From Erysipelotrichaceae bacterium (GTDB lineage Bacteria; Bacillota_I; Bacilli_A; Erysipelotrichales; Erysipelotrichaceae): 59,630 nucleotides of DNA. The notes under the pieces are model-generated. The model ran no database searches. It had not been told where the DNA came from and saw only the letters and a list, made by a program, of their open reading frames with translations. The translations under genes and the position numbers were made by a program. This document shows positions 23,958 through 32,806 of the stretch, one piece after another; positions within the stretch are counted from its first letter, which is position 1, and the number at the start of each line of letters is the position of its first letter. The stretch lies in assembly GCA_024684175.1 (NCBI GenBank), contig JAIKXJ010000057.1, forward strand, positions 1 through 59,630. Reading direction: 5' to 3'.

Positions 23958-26840
23958 ATGAATTTTCAGATCGAAAAAAGCCGAGATCAGGCGATCACGC
24001 CGAAACAAGCGGCAGAAGCGGTCTTTTGCGATCGGTTGAACGGACATTACGATGCATTGTTTTTCGACGTCCGGCGGGATAAGGTCTTTGCCTTCAGCGG
24101 TCTTCCATACGATGCGCCGATCTGTACGCATCTGATCGCCGATCCATATATCTATGAAAAGATCGCATCATTCAACAGCGATGTCCTAATCAAAAAAGAA
24201 GAGGACATTTGCATCTATTCAAACGGTCAAAGATATGAGACGGATGAATTTTTTGCCAAAGCCGTCACGAACATCTATGAGACCCTTTTGTCATCCCCCG
24301 GAAAGCTCAACGCCGACGGTGAATTAGAGATCGATCTGAAAGCCTATCCCATCGGTTCCCATTACGCCGTCAATCTTCTTTTGGGCGACCGCAGTCAATA
24401 CGCTGACTGCCTGCAGTCGACACCGAAATCGGTGCTCGACCAGTTCGGCCGCGGATCCTTCCGCGGAAAACAGGAAAAACAGGTCCTCGCGACCCGCTAC
24501 GTCCTCACGCCGGAAGAAAACGGCGAACCGGCGAACCGGCAGTTTTATCTGTTCGAGAACGGAAAACAGATCTTTTATTCGCTCAACGTCAGAGAAAACG
24601 TGAAAAGCGCCTGTTGCATCCACTCGCAGAACCACAGCAGGATCATCTACGAGACTGACTGCGGATTAAGGATCACGCGGACGATCTTTCTCTTGCCGCA
24701 AAGGAAGGATATGCCAACTGCCGTCGAGGTACAGCGCATCTGTATCGAAAATCTCAAAGAAGAAGCCAGAGATCTGAAGATCGTGACGACCGGGATGTTC
24801 GGGATCACCGATCCCGCGACCTTGGCGGGCGACATCATCTATGCCAACGTCGTCGTGGAGAGCGAACTGTATTACAAGGACGGCAGACCGATCGCTCTGG
24901 CTGCTCACCACCAGCCGAAAGAATGCGATGGCGAAAAGCGTTTTGCGATGCTGCTGAGCGAAGGGAAAGGCATGGACGAATACTGTTCCTCTCTTTCCGA
25001 TTTCATCGGTACCGGCACTCTGGAACATCCGGAGACGGCCGATCATCTCAACAACGTTCCCGCAAGACGGGCAGCCGCCTTTTTCGCCATGTCTTCCTCA
25101 TTCCGGCTGGAAAAGGAAAAAGTGTTCGATGTCTTCGTCGGCATGGACGATGAAGGACAGGATGTCAGAGACAAGTTCGACAAAGACCTCAATGTCCTCT
25201 ATGAGACCTATAAAGATCCGAAAAAGCTGGATGAAACACTGAATGAAGTCTTACAAGGAAATGCTTCCTATTCTTCCTTCATCGAGTCACGCAGCGGCGA
25301 TCCGATGAAAGATGCCTACATCAACAAAAACCTCCCCTTCCAGGTCTTATATCAGACCTACGTCTCCCGTTCGTTCGCCTGGACGCAGAAATCCTACCGT
25401 GAGACGGGCTTCAGGGAGATCCAGGATATCTTCGCCTCGATGTATTACATGCATGCACAAGGCAACGATGCTTTGATCAAAAAGCTCATCCTCAACTGGG
25501 CGGAAAACGTCTTTGCGTTCGGTTATGCCTACCACAACTTCACGACGCGCGGCAAAGAGCCGGGCATGTGCTCGGACGATCAGCTCTGGCTCATCCAGGC
25601 TGTCTACCGCTACATCACTTTGTCTTCGGACTATGATTTTCTTTATGAAAAGGTCAGGATCGCCGGATCCGATGAAACCAAGCCTCTTCATCAGACGCTT
25701 CAAGCCATATTGCTTTATTCGGGAAAGATCTCGGTAGGCAAACACGGTCTGCCGCTGCTGGATACCGCCGACTGGAACGACTGTCTGCGTTTGGACAAGA
25801 ACGTCTTATCCGGACCGGAAAAAGAAGCCGCCTATCGCAAGCAGCTGAAGGAAAACGGGCAGAGCTTCGGTGTCCCTCTTCAAAACGAACAAAGCGAATC
25901 AGTGATGAACGCCTGCCTGCTGAAGATCGCCGCTGACGAGCTCTTTGAATTATGCAAGGATCCGTCCCTGTCTGAATTGAGAACGCTCTGCAGACAGATC
26001 TCGGACGACACGAAGGATTCCGTCTTAAAGAACGCCTGGAAGAAAGATTATTTCGCCCGATGTCTGATCAATGATGAACGCGGGTACACGTATCTGGGAT
26101 CCTCGGGTGACGGTCTTTCCCTGGATGAGAACATCGACGGGACCTACTATCTCAACGGCTTCTCCTGGCCGCTTCTGGCCGACATCGCCGATGAACGGCA
26201 GATCGAAACTATGCTGGATATCATCGACGCACATCTGAAATGCGACGCCGGACTGAAACTGGTCACACCGGTCAATTATGATAAGTTAGGCATCGTGACT
26301 GGCTCTTCTTTCTACTTCCCCGGAGACCGCGAAAACGGCGGTGTCTTCAAACATGCCGCGATGATGTGTACGGTCGCCTGTTTGAAAAAAGCCAAGACGG
26401 TCAAAGATCAAAAGCTCGCAAGACGTCTGAAAGACCTTGCCTTCTTCATGATCGATAAGACCCTTCCGTATAAGACACTGGAAGATCCGTACGTCTTGAA
26501 AGGAAATCCGCGTTTCTGTACGCAATACAACAACTCACAGACCGGCGAAGGCATCGGACCTGTCCTTTCCGGGACTGCCTCTTGGCTCACTCTGGCGCTC
26601 TACGAAGTCTTAGGCATCGTCTTCCATGACGGCTTCCTTCACATCGACCCGATCCTGGATCAGGACGAATACTCTTATGTATTGAAGATCGTCGATACTT
26701 CCCTGTCTGTCCATATCCTTGCCGAAAACGATCATAAAGCCGGCAAGGAAAGCCGCTTTAGTCTCGACGGAAACAAATGTGAACAGGAATTCACGTTTCC
26801 GCAAGACGGCAAGACCCATCATCTCGAGGTGATCCTATGA
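23958..26840 (+). CDS. Cellodextrin phosphorylase (GH94)
   Basis: A 960-residue GH94 enzyme, longer than the cellobiose phosphorylase and in the size range of cellodextrin phosphorylases, which release glucose 1-phosphate from cellotriose and longer chains. Diagnostic blocks shared with that group include QSTPKSVLDQFGRGSFRG, ENGEPANRQFYLFENGKQIFY, FVGTGTLEHP-like IGTGTLEHPE, SRSFAWTQKSYRETGFREIQD, and DTADWNDCLRLD with the catalytic Asp. AGGAGG precedes the start. It ends with a 4-base overlap with the endoglucanase gene. A beta-1,2 or beta-1,3 phosphorylase was considered but fits the motifs less well. Confidence 0.85.
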   Translation: MNFQIEKSRDQAITPKQAAEAVFCDRLNGHYDALFFDVRRDKVFAFSGLPYDAPICTHLIADPYIYEKIASFNSDVLIKKEEDICIYSNGQRYETDEFFAKAVTNIYETLLSSPGKLNADGELEIDLKAYPIGSHYAVNLLLGDRSQYADCLQSTPKSVLDQFGRGSFRGKQEKQVLATRYVLTPEENGEPANRQFYLFENGKQIFYSLNVRENVKSACCIHSQNHSRIIYETDCGLRITRTIFLLPQRKDMPTAVEVQRICIENLKEEARDLKIVTTGMFGITDPATLAGDIIYANVVVESELYYKDGRPIALAAHHQPKECDGEKRFAMLLSEGKGMDEYCSSLSDFIGTGTLEHPETADHLNNVPARRAAAFFAMSSSFRLEKEKVFDVFVGMDDEGQDVRDKFDKDLNVLYETYKDPKKLDETLNEVLQGNASYSSFIESRSGDPMKDAYINKNLPFQVLYQTYVSRSFAWTQKSYRETGFREIQDIFASMYYMHAQGNDALIKKLILNWAENVFAFGYAYHNFTTRGKEPGMCSDDQLWLIQAVYRYITLSSDYDFLYEKVRIAGSDETKPLHQTLQAILLYSGKISVGKHGLPLLDTADWNDCLRLDKNVLSGPEKEAAYRKQLKENGQSFGVPLQNEQSESVMNACLLKIAADELFELCKDPSLSELRTLCRQISDDTKDSVLKNAWKKDYFARCLINDERGYTYLGSSGDGLSLDENIDGTYYLNGFSWPLLADIADERQIETMLDIIDAHLKCDAGLKLVTPVNYDKLGIVTGSSFYFPGDRENGGVFKHAAMMCTVACLKKAKTVKDQKLARRLKDLAFFMIDKTLPYKTLEDPYVLKGNPRFCTQYNNSQTGEGIGPVLSGTASWLTLALYEVLGIVFHDGFLHIDPILDQDEYSYVLKIVDTSLSVHILAENDHKAGKESRFSLDGNKCEQEFTFPQDGKTHHLEVIL

Positions 26841-27835
26841 AAAAGATCCTGACCCTTATCCTTTGTCTTCTTCTGATCGCTTCCTGCGGAAGCAAGAGTT
26901 CCTTCGACGGCAAAGACCGGCCTTCCACGTGCGGAAAGCTGCAAGTCATCGATTCCCAGCTTTGTAATGAAAAAGGCGATCCGGTGATGCTGCGGGGGAT
27001 CTCAAGCTACGGCTTATCCTTGAGCGAACGCTACATCAATGACGACTGCTTTCATGATATCTCACATCTGATCGGTGCCAATGTCTTCCGCCTGGCGATG
27101 TACACCTGGGGCGTGGGGACGGTCGGATACTGCACGGGCGGCGATCAGAAACGGCTTCTGAAAGACATCGATGACGGCGTGACCTATGCGAAAAACAACG
27201 ACATGTACGTCATCATCGACTGGCACATCCTGGAAGACGGCGATCCCAATAAGTTTATCGATGAAGCTAAGGTCTTCTTTGATGAAGTCTCGAAGAAATA
27301 CAAAGACGAAAACCATGTCCTCTATGAGATCTGCAACGAGCCCAACAAAACGGACTGGTCCGCGATCAAAACTTATGCCGAGCAGATCATCCCGATCATC
27401 CGCAAAAACGATCCGCGTTCACTGATCATCGTCGGAACGCCCAACTGGTCGCAAGATGTCGATATCGCTGCCGGCGATCCGTTAGGATATGAGAATCTCT
27501 TGTATACCCTTCACTTCTATTCCGCGAGCCATAAGGAAGAACTGCGCGATAAGGCACATATTGCCATCGAAAAAGGACTTCCGCTCTTCGTCAGCGAATT
27601 CGGCATCACTTCTTCTTCCGGCAACCTGCCGGTCGATGTCGAAGAAGCCGACCGGTGGATCGCTTTCCTGGAAAACAACAAGATCTCCTACTGCATGTGG
27701 GAATTCTCAAAAACAGCGGAAGCTTCCGCTGCCATCCGCGCCGACTGTCTGAAAGACCGCGGCTTTGAAAGAGAAGACTTCTCCTTAGCCGGACAATGGC
27801 TGATGGATACGATCGAGCAGTACAACAAAAAATGA
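26837..27835 (+). CDS. Lipoprotein GH5 endoglucanase
   Basis: A 332-residue protein with a lipoprotein signal (lipobox IASC, Cys17) followed by a GH5 catalytic domain. LRGISSYGLS and FRLAMYTW open the barrel, VIIDWHILEDGDP follows, the acid/base is Glu168 in EICNEPN, and the nucleophile is Glu254 in FVSEFG. The layout resembles GH5 subfamily 2 endo-beta-1,4-glucanases. Lipid-anchored outside, it would cut beta-glucan into oligomers for the ABC transporter. GAGGTG lies in the end of the upstream gene, so translation is probably coupled. Confidence 0.9.
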   Translation: MKKILTLILCLLLIASCGSKSSFDGKDRPSTCGKLQVIDSQLCNEKGDPVMLRGISSYGLSLSERYINDDCFHDISHLIGANVFRLAMYTWGVGTVGYCTGGDQKRLLKDIDDGVTYAKNNDMYVIIDWHILEDGDPNKFIDEAKVFFDEVSKKYKDENHVLYEICNEPNKTDWSAIKTYAEQIIPIIRKNDPRSLIIVGTPNWSQDVDIAAGDPLGYENLLYTLHFYSASHKEELRDKAHIAIEKGLPLFVSEFGITSSSGNLPVDVEEADRWIAFLENNKISYCMWEFSKTAEASAAIRADCLKDRGFEREDFSLAGQWLMDTIEQYNKK

Positions 27836-27860
27836 TGATGTCTAAGACATCATCATTTTT
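27828..27860. terminator. Bidirectional terminator shared by convergent genes
   Basis: A stem of about 15 bp (AATGATGATGTC/GACATCATCATT with A/T ends) and a 3-base loop contains the stop codon of the endoglucanase gene in one arm and, in and just after the loop, the stop and last codons (Met-Met-Met-Ser) of the convergent ABC exporter. Confidence 0.9.
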
Positions 27861-29599
27861 GAATCGATACCGAAATCCGAATCCAGGAACTGTGATTCAT
27901 ATAATTTCTTATAGATCCCGTCCTCTTTTTGGATCAGCTCATTATGTGTGCCGGATTCTCTGATCCTGCCGTTGGCGACGACCAGGATCTCATCGGCATT
28001 TTTGATGGTGGAGAGCCTGTGGGCCACGACGATCGTCGTCCTGCCCTGCTTTAAGGAATTCAAGGCTTCCTGTATGAGGGCTTCTGTCGTATTGTCCAAA
28101 GAACTGGTCGCCTCATCCAGGATGAGGATGCTCGGATTCTTCAAGAAGACGCGGGCGATCGACAGACGCTGTTTCTGACCGCCGGACAGGCGGATGCCGC
28201 GTTCACCGATCTCCGTATCGAAGCCTTCCGGAAGCGATTGTATATAGTCATAGATGTTGGCTTTCCGGGCTGCCTCGATGATCTCTTCCATCGTTGCACC
28301 TTTCTTGCCGTAGGCGATATTATCGGAAAAACTGCCGGAGAACAGGAAGACGTCCTGCTGGACGATGCCGATGTTTTCTCTTAAGGAATGCATCGTGATG
28401 TCCTCGATGTCGTTGCCGTCGATCGATATCGTGCCGGAATCCGGATGATAGAACTTCGGAAGCAAGTGGCAGATCGTTGTCTTGCCGCCGCCCGAAGGTC
28501 CGACCAGTGCCACCGTTTTCCCTTTCGGGACCAGGAAGCTGATATGATCCAGGACTTCCCGTTCCTCATCCTGATTGTAGGAGAAGGAAACGTTATCGAA
28601 ACGGATGTCGCCGTTGAGCTTGTCGAATTCTTTCGCCTCCTTGCGGTCTTCTTCGACCGGGAGGTCGATGATCTCACAGAAGCGCTCAAAGCCCGTCACG
28701 CCTTCGTCGAACTGTTCCATCCACTGCACCAGCTGTAAGATCGGGCTGGTGAAGAAGGAAACGGAAACGATGAAGGTCGAATAATCGCCGAAGGTGATCG
28801 CGCCATTGTATAGGAAGATACCGCCGGAGATCAGACAGACGACATTGAAGATATCCGTGACGAAGATCGTTGCGGCATGCTGGATGGCCATGGTGAAATA
28901 CTGACCTCTTTTCGCCTCGACGAACGCTTTGTTTCCGGTCTCGAACTTTTCCATCTCCTTATCGGCGTTATTGAAAGCTTTGGTGATGCGGATGCCGGAA
29001 ACGGAAGAGTTGACATCGCCGTTGATCTGCGCCAGAGAACGCCTGGCACGTCTTGAAGATTCCAGGTGTTTCTTGCGGACGATCACCGTGATCACGATCA
29101 GCAGCGGCGAACAGGAGAAGATGATCAGTGCCAGCGTCACATTGATGCTGGAAAGATAGAACAATGAGAAGATCAGCGAGAACGAGGTCATCACCAGCAT
29201 CTCCGGTCCGTGGTGGGCGAGTTCGGAGATCTCTTGCAAGTCGGAAGTGATGCGCGACATGATCTTGCCGGTCTCATTGTTGTCGAAATAAGAGAACGGC
29301 AGCTTCTCGAGCTTGGCGAACAGTTCCCGGCGCATATCGGCTTGCAAGTGGGTGCCGACCATATGGCCGTAGTAGTCGACCGAATACTTCATCAGCATCT
29401 TCACGACATAGGCAAGCAGAAGAACGAGACCGAAGGTGATGATCTGTGTGAATTTCCGGTTGGGGATCAGATCATTGAGCATATATCGGGTCAGGATCGG
29501 ATATAAGACACCGACTGTGGAATTCCCCAAAGCGCAGCTCATATCGAGCGCAAAGGTTTTTAAATACGGTTTGTAATAAGAAAAGAATCGTTTCAACAT
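27842..29599 (-). CDS. ABC transporter, fused permease and ATP-binding domains
   Basis: A 585-residue half-transporter that works as a dimer. The N-terminal about 320 residues form a six-helix exporter membrane domain. The C-terminal nucleotide-binding domain has Walker A GPSGGGKTT, signature [14 protein letters not shown] and Walker B ILILDEATSSLD. It belongs to the MsbA/LmrA-like drug or lipid exporter group; the substrate is unknown. It is set apart from the peptide operon by the terminator at 29646-29674 and has its own promoter with a -10 only 7 bases before the ATG, hence a probable leaderless mRNA. No Shine-Dalgarno sequence is seen. Confidence 0.92.
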   Translation of the reverse strand: MLKRFFSYYKPYLKTFALDMSCALGNSTVGVLYPILTRYMLNDLIPNRKFTQIITFGLVLLLAYVVKMLMKYSVDYYGHMVGTHLQADMRRELFAKLEKLPFSYFDNNETGKIMSRITSDLQEISELAHHGPEMLVMTSFSLIFSLFYLSSINVTLALIIFSCSPLLIVITVIVRKKHLESSRRARRSLAQINGDVNSSVSGIRITKAFNNADKEMEKFETGNKAFVEAKRGQYFTMAIQHAATIFVTDIFNVVCLISGGIFLYNGAITFGDYSTFIVSVSFFTSPILQLVQWMEQFDEGVTGFERFCEIIDLPVEEDRKEAKEFDKLNGDIRFDNVSFSYNQDEEREVLDHISFLVPKGKTVALVGPSGGGKTTICHLLPKFYHPDSGTISIDGNDIEDITMHSLRENIGIVQQDVFLFSGSFSDNIAYGKKGATMEEIIEAARKANIYDYIQSLPEGFDTEIGERGIRLSGGQKQRLSIARVFLKNPSILILDEATSSLDNTTEALIQEALNSLKQGRTTIVVAHRLSTIKNADEILVVANGRIRESGTHNELIQKEDGIYKKLYESQFLDSDFGIDSKMMMS

Positions 29600-29606
29600 A
29601 TTTAAG

Positions 29607-29615
29607 ATTTTAACA
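29607..29615 (-). promoter_or_regulatory. Extended -10, leaderless promoter of the ABC exporter
   Basis: On the minus strand TGT-TAAAAT is an extended -10. Seven bases (CTTAAAT) separate it from the ATG at 29599. No ribosome-binding site is present. Confidence 0.58.
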
Positions 29616-29645
29616 CAAAGGAAACACCGTTCCTTCTCAGACGCA

Positions 29646-29674
29646 CAAAAAAGCCCGAAAATAACGGGCTTTTT
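29646..29674 (-). terminator. Terminator of the peptide-utilisation operon
   Basis: The stem AAGCCCG/CGGGCTT with flanking A and T runs lies about 16 bases past the M24 peptidase stop. The T run is on the minus strand. Confidence 0.9.
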
Positions 29675-29689
29675 GTTCTGTTTGAATAT

Positions 29690-30973
29690 TTACTTGACCA
29701 GATGGAAATTCTCCTGCCTGCCGGCCAGGAAATAGACTTTGCCGTTTTTGAGCAGGATATCGGACTCCATGGCGAAACGCACATCACAGCCGTACGTCTC
29801 ACAATACGATGTCGCATTGAGCTCCAATGAGTACGCCGTATTGTCGTGGAGCGGATAATCGCCGCTTCCTTCCACACCATTCTGTTTGTCCCAAAGACCG
29901 ATGGTCGGACCTGCCGCATGGCCATGGAAACCTAACGGATGCGTGTAGATGCAAGGCACGATGCCTTCGGCTTTTGCCTTTTCCAGAGAGGCTTTCAGGA
30001 TCTCGTTGCCGGTCCTTCCGATCTTGAACTCTTCGATGACGATGTCCTGCAGGCGGTTGGTGACTGCCATGCCTTTCTTCAGATCGGCCGGTGCATCGAA
30101 CTCACCGTCTTTCAGGATATAACAGAGTTCTTGCGTATCGGTACACAGATTCAGATAACGGAAACCGACATCGCAATGAAGCATATCGCCCGGAAGGATG
30201 ATCACTTCCCCTTCAAGATGTTCTTTGCCGTTGCGCAGGATGGAGACTTCATAATCGAACCACGGTTCCAGACCCAGATCGATGCATTTCTGAAGCATCC
30301 AGTATTTGACATCATCGGCCGTCGTGACGCCCGGATGGATGACTTTATTGGAAAAAGCCTGTCCGATCAAAGTGTGAGCGATCCCGACGATGCCGTTATA
30401 AGCTGCCATCTCTTCTTCGCTGCGGGTCTCCAGCCAGCCTACGGCGATCTTTTCCGCGGAGACGATCTTTCCTTTCAGATCTTCGTCCAGTTCTTTGCTG
30501 AAATCCCTGTACAGGGAATAGGACAATCCGTCCGCGTAAGCGAAATCATCCGAGAAATTCAGACCGATCTTTTTCACGTTCCAGCTTTTGATCTGATCGG
30601 CCAAGACTTTCATCTGGCCGACCGACTGGTCGTTCCATAACTGCTTGAAATTGGTCATCGGATAACGCGTCACGGAATAACGCGATACGTTGCCGTCCTC
30701 TTCCAGATGAAAAACCATGATGGTCAGACGGCGTGCCGTGATCTGATCGTACGTCGTCAGTGTCCAGAAGATCGGATCTTCGTTGTATTCGTTGTTGATG
30801 AGCACCCAGCAGTCGATGTCAGCATCTTTCATCAGTTTGGGAAGCAGGGTGTCGAGCCGGTGAACGAGCCACTTGTCGAGCAGTTTCCCTCTTTGACGGT
30901 AGCCCAGGATCTTGCCTTTGAGCGAATCGACATCGGCAACGCCGGTAACTAAGAATTCCTGATTCGAGATCAT
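29690..30973 (-). CDS. M24 family metallopeptidase (Xaa-Pro aminopeptidase-like)
   Basis: A 427-residue enzyme with a creatinase-like N-terminal domain and a C-terminal pita-bread fold. Metal ligands are visible: the Asp residues in HCDVGF and CTDTQE, His in GFHGHAAGP, Glu in SLELNA and Glu in FAMESD. Family members remove N-terminal residues before proline. It is the last gene of the peptide operon, 8 bases after the M29 peptidase gene, so it would finish degradation of imported peptides in the cytoplasm. Strict Xaa-Pro specificity is not certain. Confidence 0.87.
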   Translation of the reverse strand: MISNQEFLVTGVADVDSLKGKILGYRQRGKLLDKWLVHRLDTLLPKLMKDADIDCWVLINNEYNEDPIFWTLTTYDQITARRLTIMVFHLEEDGNVSRYSVTRYPMTNFKQLWNDQSVGQMKVLADQIKSWNVKKIGLNFSDDFAYADGLSYSLYRDFSKELDEDLKGKIVSAEKIAVGWLETRSEEEMAAYNGIVGIAHTLIGQAFSNKVIHPGVTTADDVKYWMLQKCIDLGLEPWFDYEVSILRNGKEHLEGEVIILPGDMLHCDVGFRYLNLCTDTQELCYILKDGEFDAPADLKKGMAVTNRLQDIVIEEFKIGRTGNEILKASLEKAKAEGIVPCIYTHPLGFHGHAAGPTIGLWDKQNGVEGSGDYPLHDNTAYSLELNATSYCETYGCDVRFAMESDILLKNGKVYFLAGRQENFHLVK

Positions 30974-30981
30974 GCGCTCAC

Positions 30982-32223
30982 CTACAGGACGAAGTCACCG
31001 TGTTCCATGATGGTGACTTGCCTTCCGTCGTGGGTCGTGCCGACGACTTTGATGTCATCGGTACCGATCATGAAATCGTTATGAGAAACGGAGAAATTGA
31101 CGCCTTTGGCGATCAGTTCTTCTTTTGTAAGATTCGTGCCGTTCTTCACGCAGTCCGGGAAGCTCGTACCGAATGCCAGGTGGCAGGCGGCATTCTCATC
31201 GATCAGACCGTTGTAAAAGATCCTGCCCATCTGACGGATCGGCGATCTCTTGGAGACCAGTGCGACTTCGCCCAGCTGGCGGGTCGTCTCATCGCGGAAC
31301 AAAGCTTCTCTTAAGAATTCGACGTTTTCCGAAGCATTGCAGTCGACGGCTTTGCCGTTTTCAAATGTGATGGAGAAATCTTTGACCAGTTTGCCGGAGA
31401 TGAACAGCGGGAAAGAAGCATAGGCGATGCCGTTCACGCTGCGGAAATCCGGATCGGTGAAAACTTCTTCCGTCGGCATATTGGCAACATACGGGGCGTT
31501 GACATTCTGCGAACCCATTTCCCCTGCCGAACACCAGATATGGTCTTCGACCAAGTCCATCTTGAGATCCGTGCCCAGTTCCGAAGTGATATGCAAGGAT
31601 TTGAAGTTGAGATCGTTGAGCTTCTTGGAACGTGCCGCCAGCTCTTCACAGTGTTTCTTCCAGTTTTCGACCGGATCGGAATCCGCATCGACACGCATCA
31701 TCTTGCAGATGGCTTCTTCCAGTTTGGCATACGCCGTTTCATCGTCGTATTCCGGGAAGACCTTCTTGGCCCATTCCAGTGAAGGATAGATCGTTCCCGT
31801 CCATTTCAGGCAGCCCTGATGGATATAGTGACGCACGACATTGCGAAGTTCGTTCGATGCATAGAACTGCGCCTTCAGATTTGCATCGGGAACGTCCTGA
31901 TTCAAAGACGGACGGCTGGCTCTCACACCGAGCTGTACGCCTTTGCCGGTGCGCAGGATGGAATCGAAACTTTCTTTTTTCCATGCCGGCAGTTCTTTCA
32001 GTTTTTCCGGGGTACAGTTCAAAGCCTTGAGATGATTGATCTCCGCATCATCGATGAACGCTTCCACATCGGCAGCACCGGCCGCAAACGCTTCTTTGGT
32101 GATCTCTCTAGCCAGATCGATCGCTAACGTATCCGTCTGCAAGAGCACCGTCTCCCCTTCCTGCAGATTGACACCGGTCCGGATCAGGACGCGGGCAAGT
32201 TTTTCAAGCTGCCATTTATTCAT
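30982..32223 (-). CDS. M29 family aminopeptidase (AmpS/PepS type)
   Basis: A 413-residue cytoplasmic metal-dependent aminopeptidase. Family blocks include the N-terminal LARVLIRTGVNLQEGETVLLQ, GEVALVSKRSPI (metal-binding Glu), HLAFGTSF (His), and FSVSHNDFMIGTDDIKV near the C-terminus (His and Asp). These match thermophilic-type aminopeptidases AmpS/PepS. It removes N-terminal residues from short peptides. It overlaps the guanylate kinase-like gene by 8 bases, indicating translational coupling, and precedes the M24 peptidase. Confidence 0.9.
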   Translation of the reverse strand: MNKWQLEKLARVLIRTGVNLQEGETVLLQTDTLAIDLAREITKEAFAAGAADVEAFIDDAEINHLKALNCTPEKLKELPAWKKESFDSILRTGKGVQLGVRASRPSLNQDVPDANLKAQFYASNELRNVVRHYIHQGCLKWTGTIYPSLEWAKKVFPEYDDETAYAKLEEAICKMMRVDADSDPVENWKKHCEELAARSKKLNDLNFKSLHITSELGTDLKMDLVEDHIWCSAGEMGSQNVNAPYVANMPTEEVFTDPDFRSVNGIAYASFPLFISGKLVKDFSITFENGKAVDCNASENVEFLREALFRDETTRQLGEVALVSKRSPIRQMGRIFYNGLIDENAACHLAFGTSFPDCVKNGTNLTKEELIAKGVNFSVSHNDFMIGTDDIKVVGTTHDGRQVTIMEHGDFVL

Positions 32224-32794
32224 TGTTCCTTTTCTCCATTTCTTTCATGACGATCTCTTTGATCTGTGCGCACGCCTTATCGACATCGTCGTTGTAGACG
32301 ATGTTGTTGAAAAGCGGCGCGATCTCCATCTCCATCTTCGCCTTGTTCAGACGTCTTTGAACGGAGGCCTCATCGTCTTTGTAGATCTCGTGGATCTGAC
32401 GTTCCAGCTCCTCGAAGCTCGTCGGCATGACGAAGAATGCGATGGATTCCGGAATATTGAGTTTGATCGGACCGACGCCCTGCGCTTCGACTTCGATCAG
32501 GACATTCTTGCCCTTGTTGACCAGAAATTCGATCTGCGCCTTCGGCGTTCCGTAATAATAGCCGTTGAACTCGGTGTATTCCAGAAGTTCCTTGTTTTTC
32601 ACGGAATCTGCAAACTGTTTATGCGAGACGAAGTAATAGTCTTTTCCATCCACTTCGCCTTCCTTCATCGGACGCGTCGTTTCGGAGATCGAGAAGAACA
32701 GATTCATGTCCTTATCCGCCAGAAGCTTCTCACGGATCGATCCCTTGCCTACTGAAGAAGCGCCGCTCAAAATCACTACGATACCCTTTGCCAT
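32216..32794 (-). CDS. Guanylate kinase-like protein, divergent
   Basis: A 192-residue P-loop kinase. GASSVGKGSI at about 11-20 is the P-loop, with Ser where most enzymes have Thr. SISETTRPMKEGEVDGKDYYF is the GMP-binding block and YYGTP is kept. Other parts drift: EVEAQG replaces the usual EIDVQG, and the lid region QIHEIYKDDEASVQRRL lacks the common RLxxRG arginines. It may be a true GMP kinase or a diverged paralogue. Its position between peptidase genes is odd, since gmk usually sits with rpoZ or coaBC. GGGAGG precedes the ATG. Confidence 0.8.
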   Translation of the reverse strand: MAKGIVVILSGASSVGKGSIREKLLADKDMNLFFSISETTRPMKEGEVDGKDYYFVSHKQFADSVKNKELLEYTEFNGYYYGTPKAQIEFLVNKGKNVLIEVEAQGVGPIKLNIPESIAFFVMPTSFEELERQIHEIYKDDEASVQRRLNKAKMEMEIAPLFNNIVYNDDVDKACAQIKEIVMKEMEKRNNE

Positions 32795-32806
32795 ATATTT
32801 CCTCCC

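Noticed and set aside
26412..26525. Minus-strand frames opposite the GH94 genes
   Set aside because: They are antisense shadows without start signals or family resemblance.
23958..26840. Second GH94 as a beta-1,2-oligoglucan or laminaribiose phosphorylase
   Set aside because: Length and blocks such as STPKSVLDQFGRGSFRG and SRSFAWTQKSYRETGFREIQD match cellodextrin phosphorylase better, and the neighbours are beta-1,4-glucan genes.
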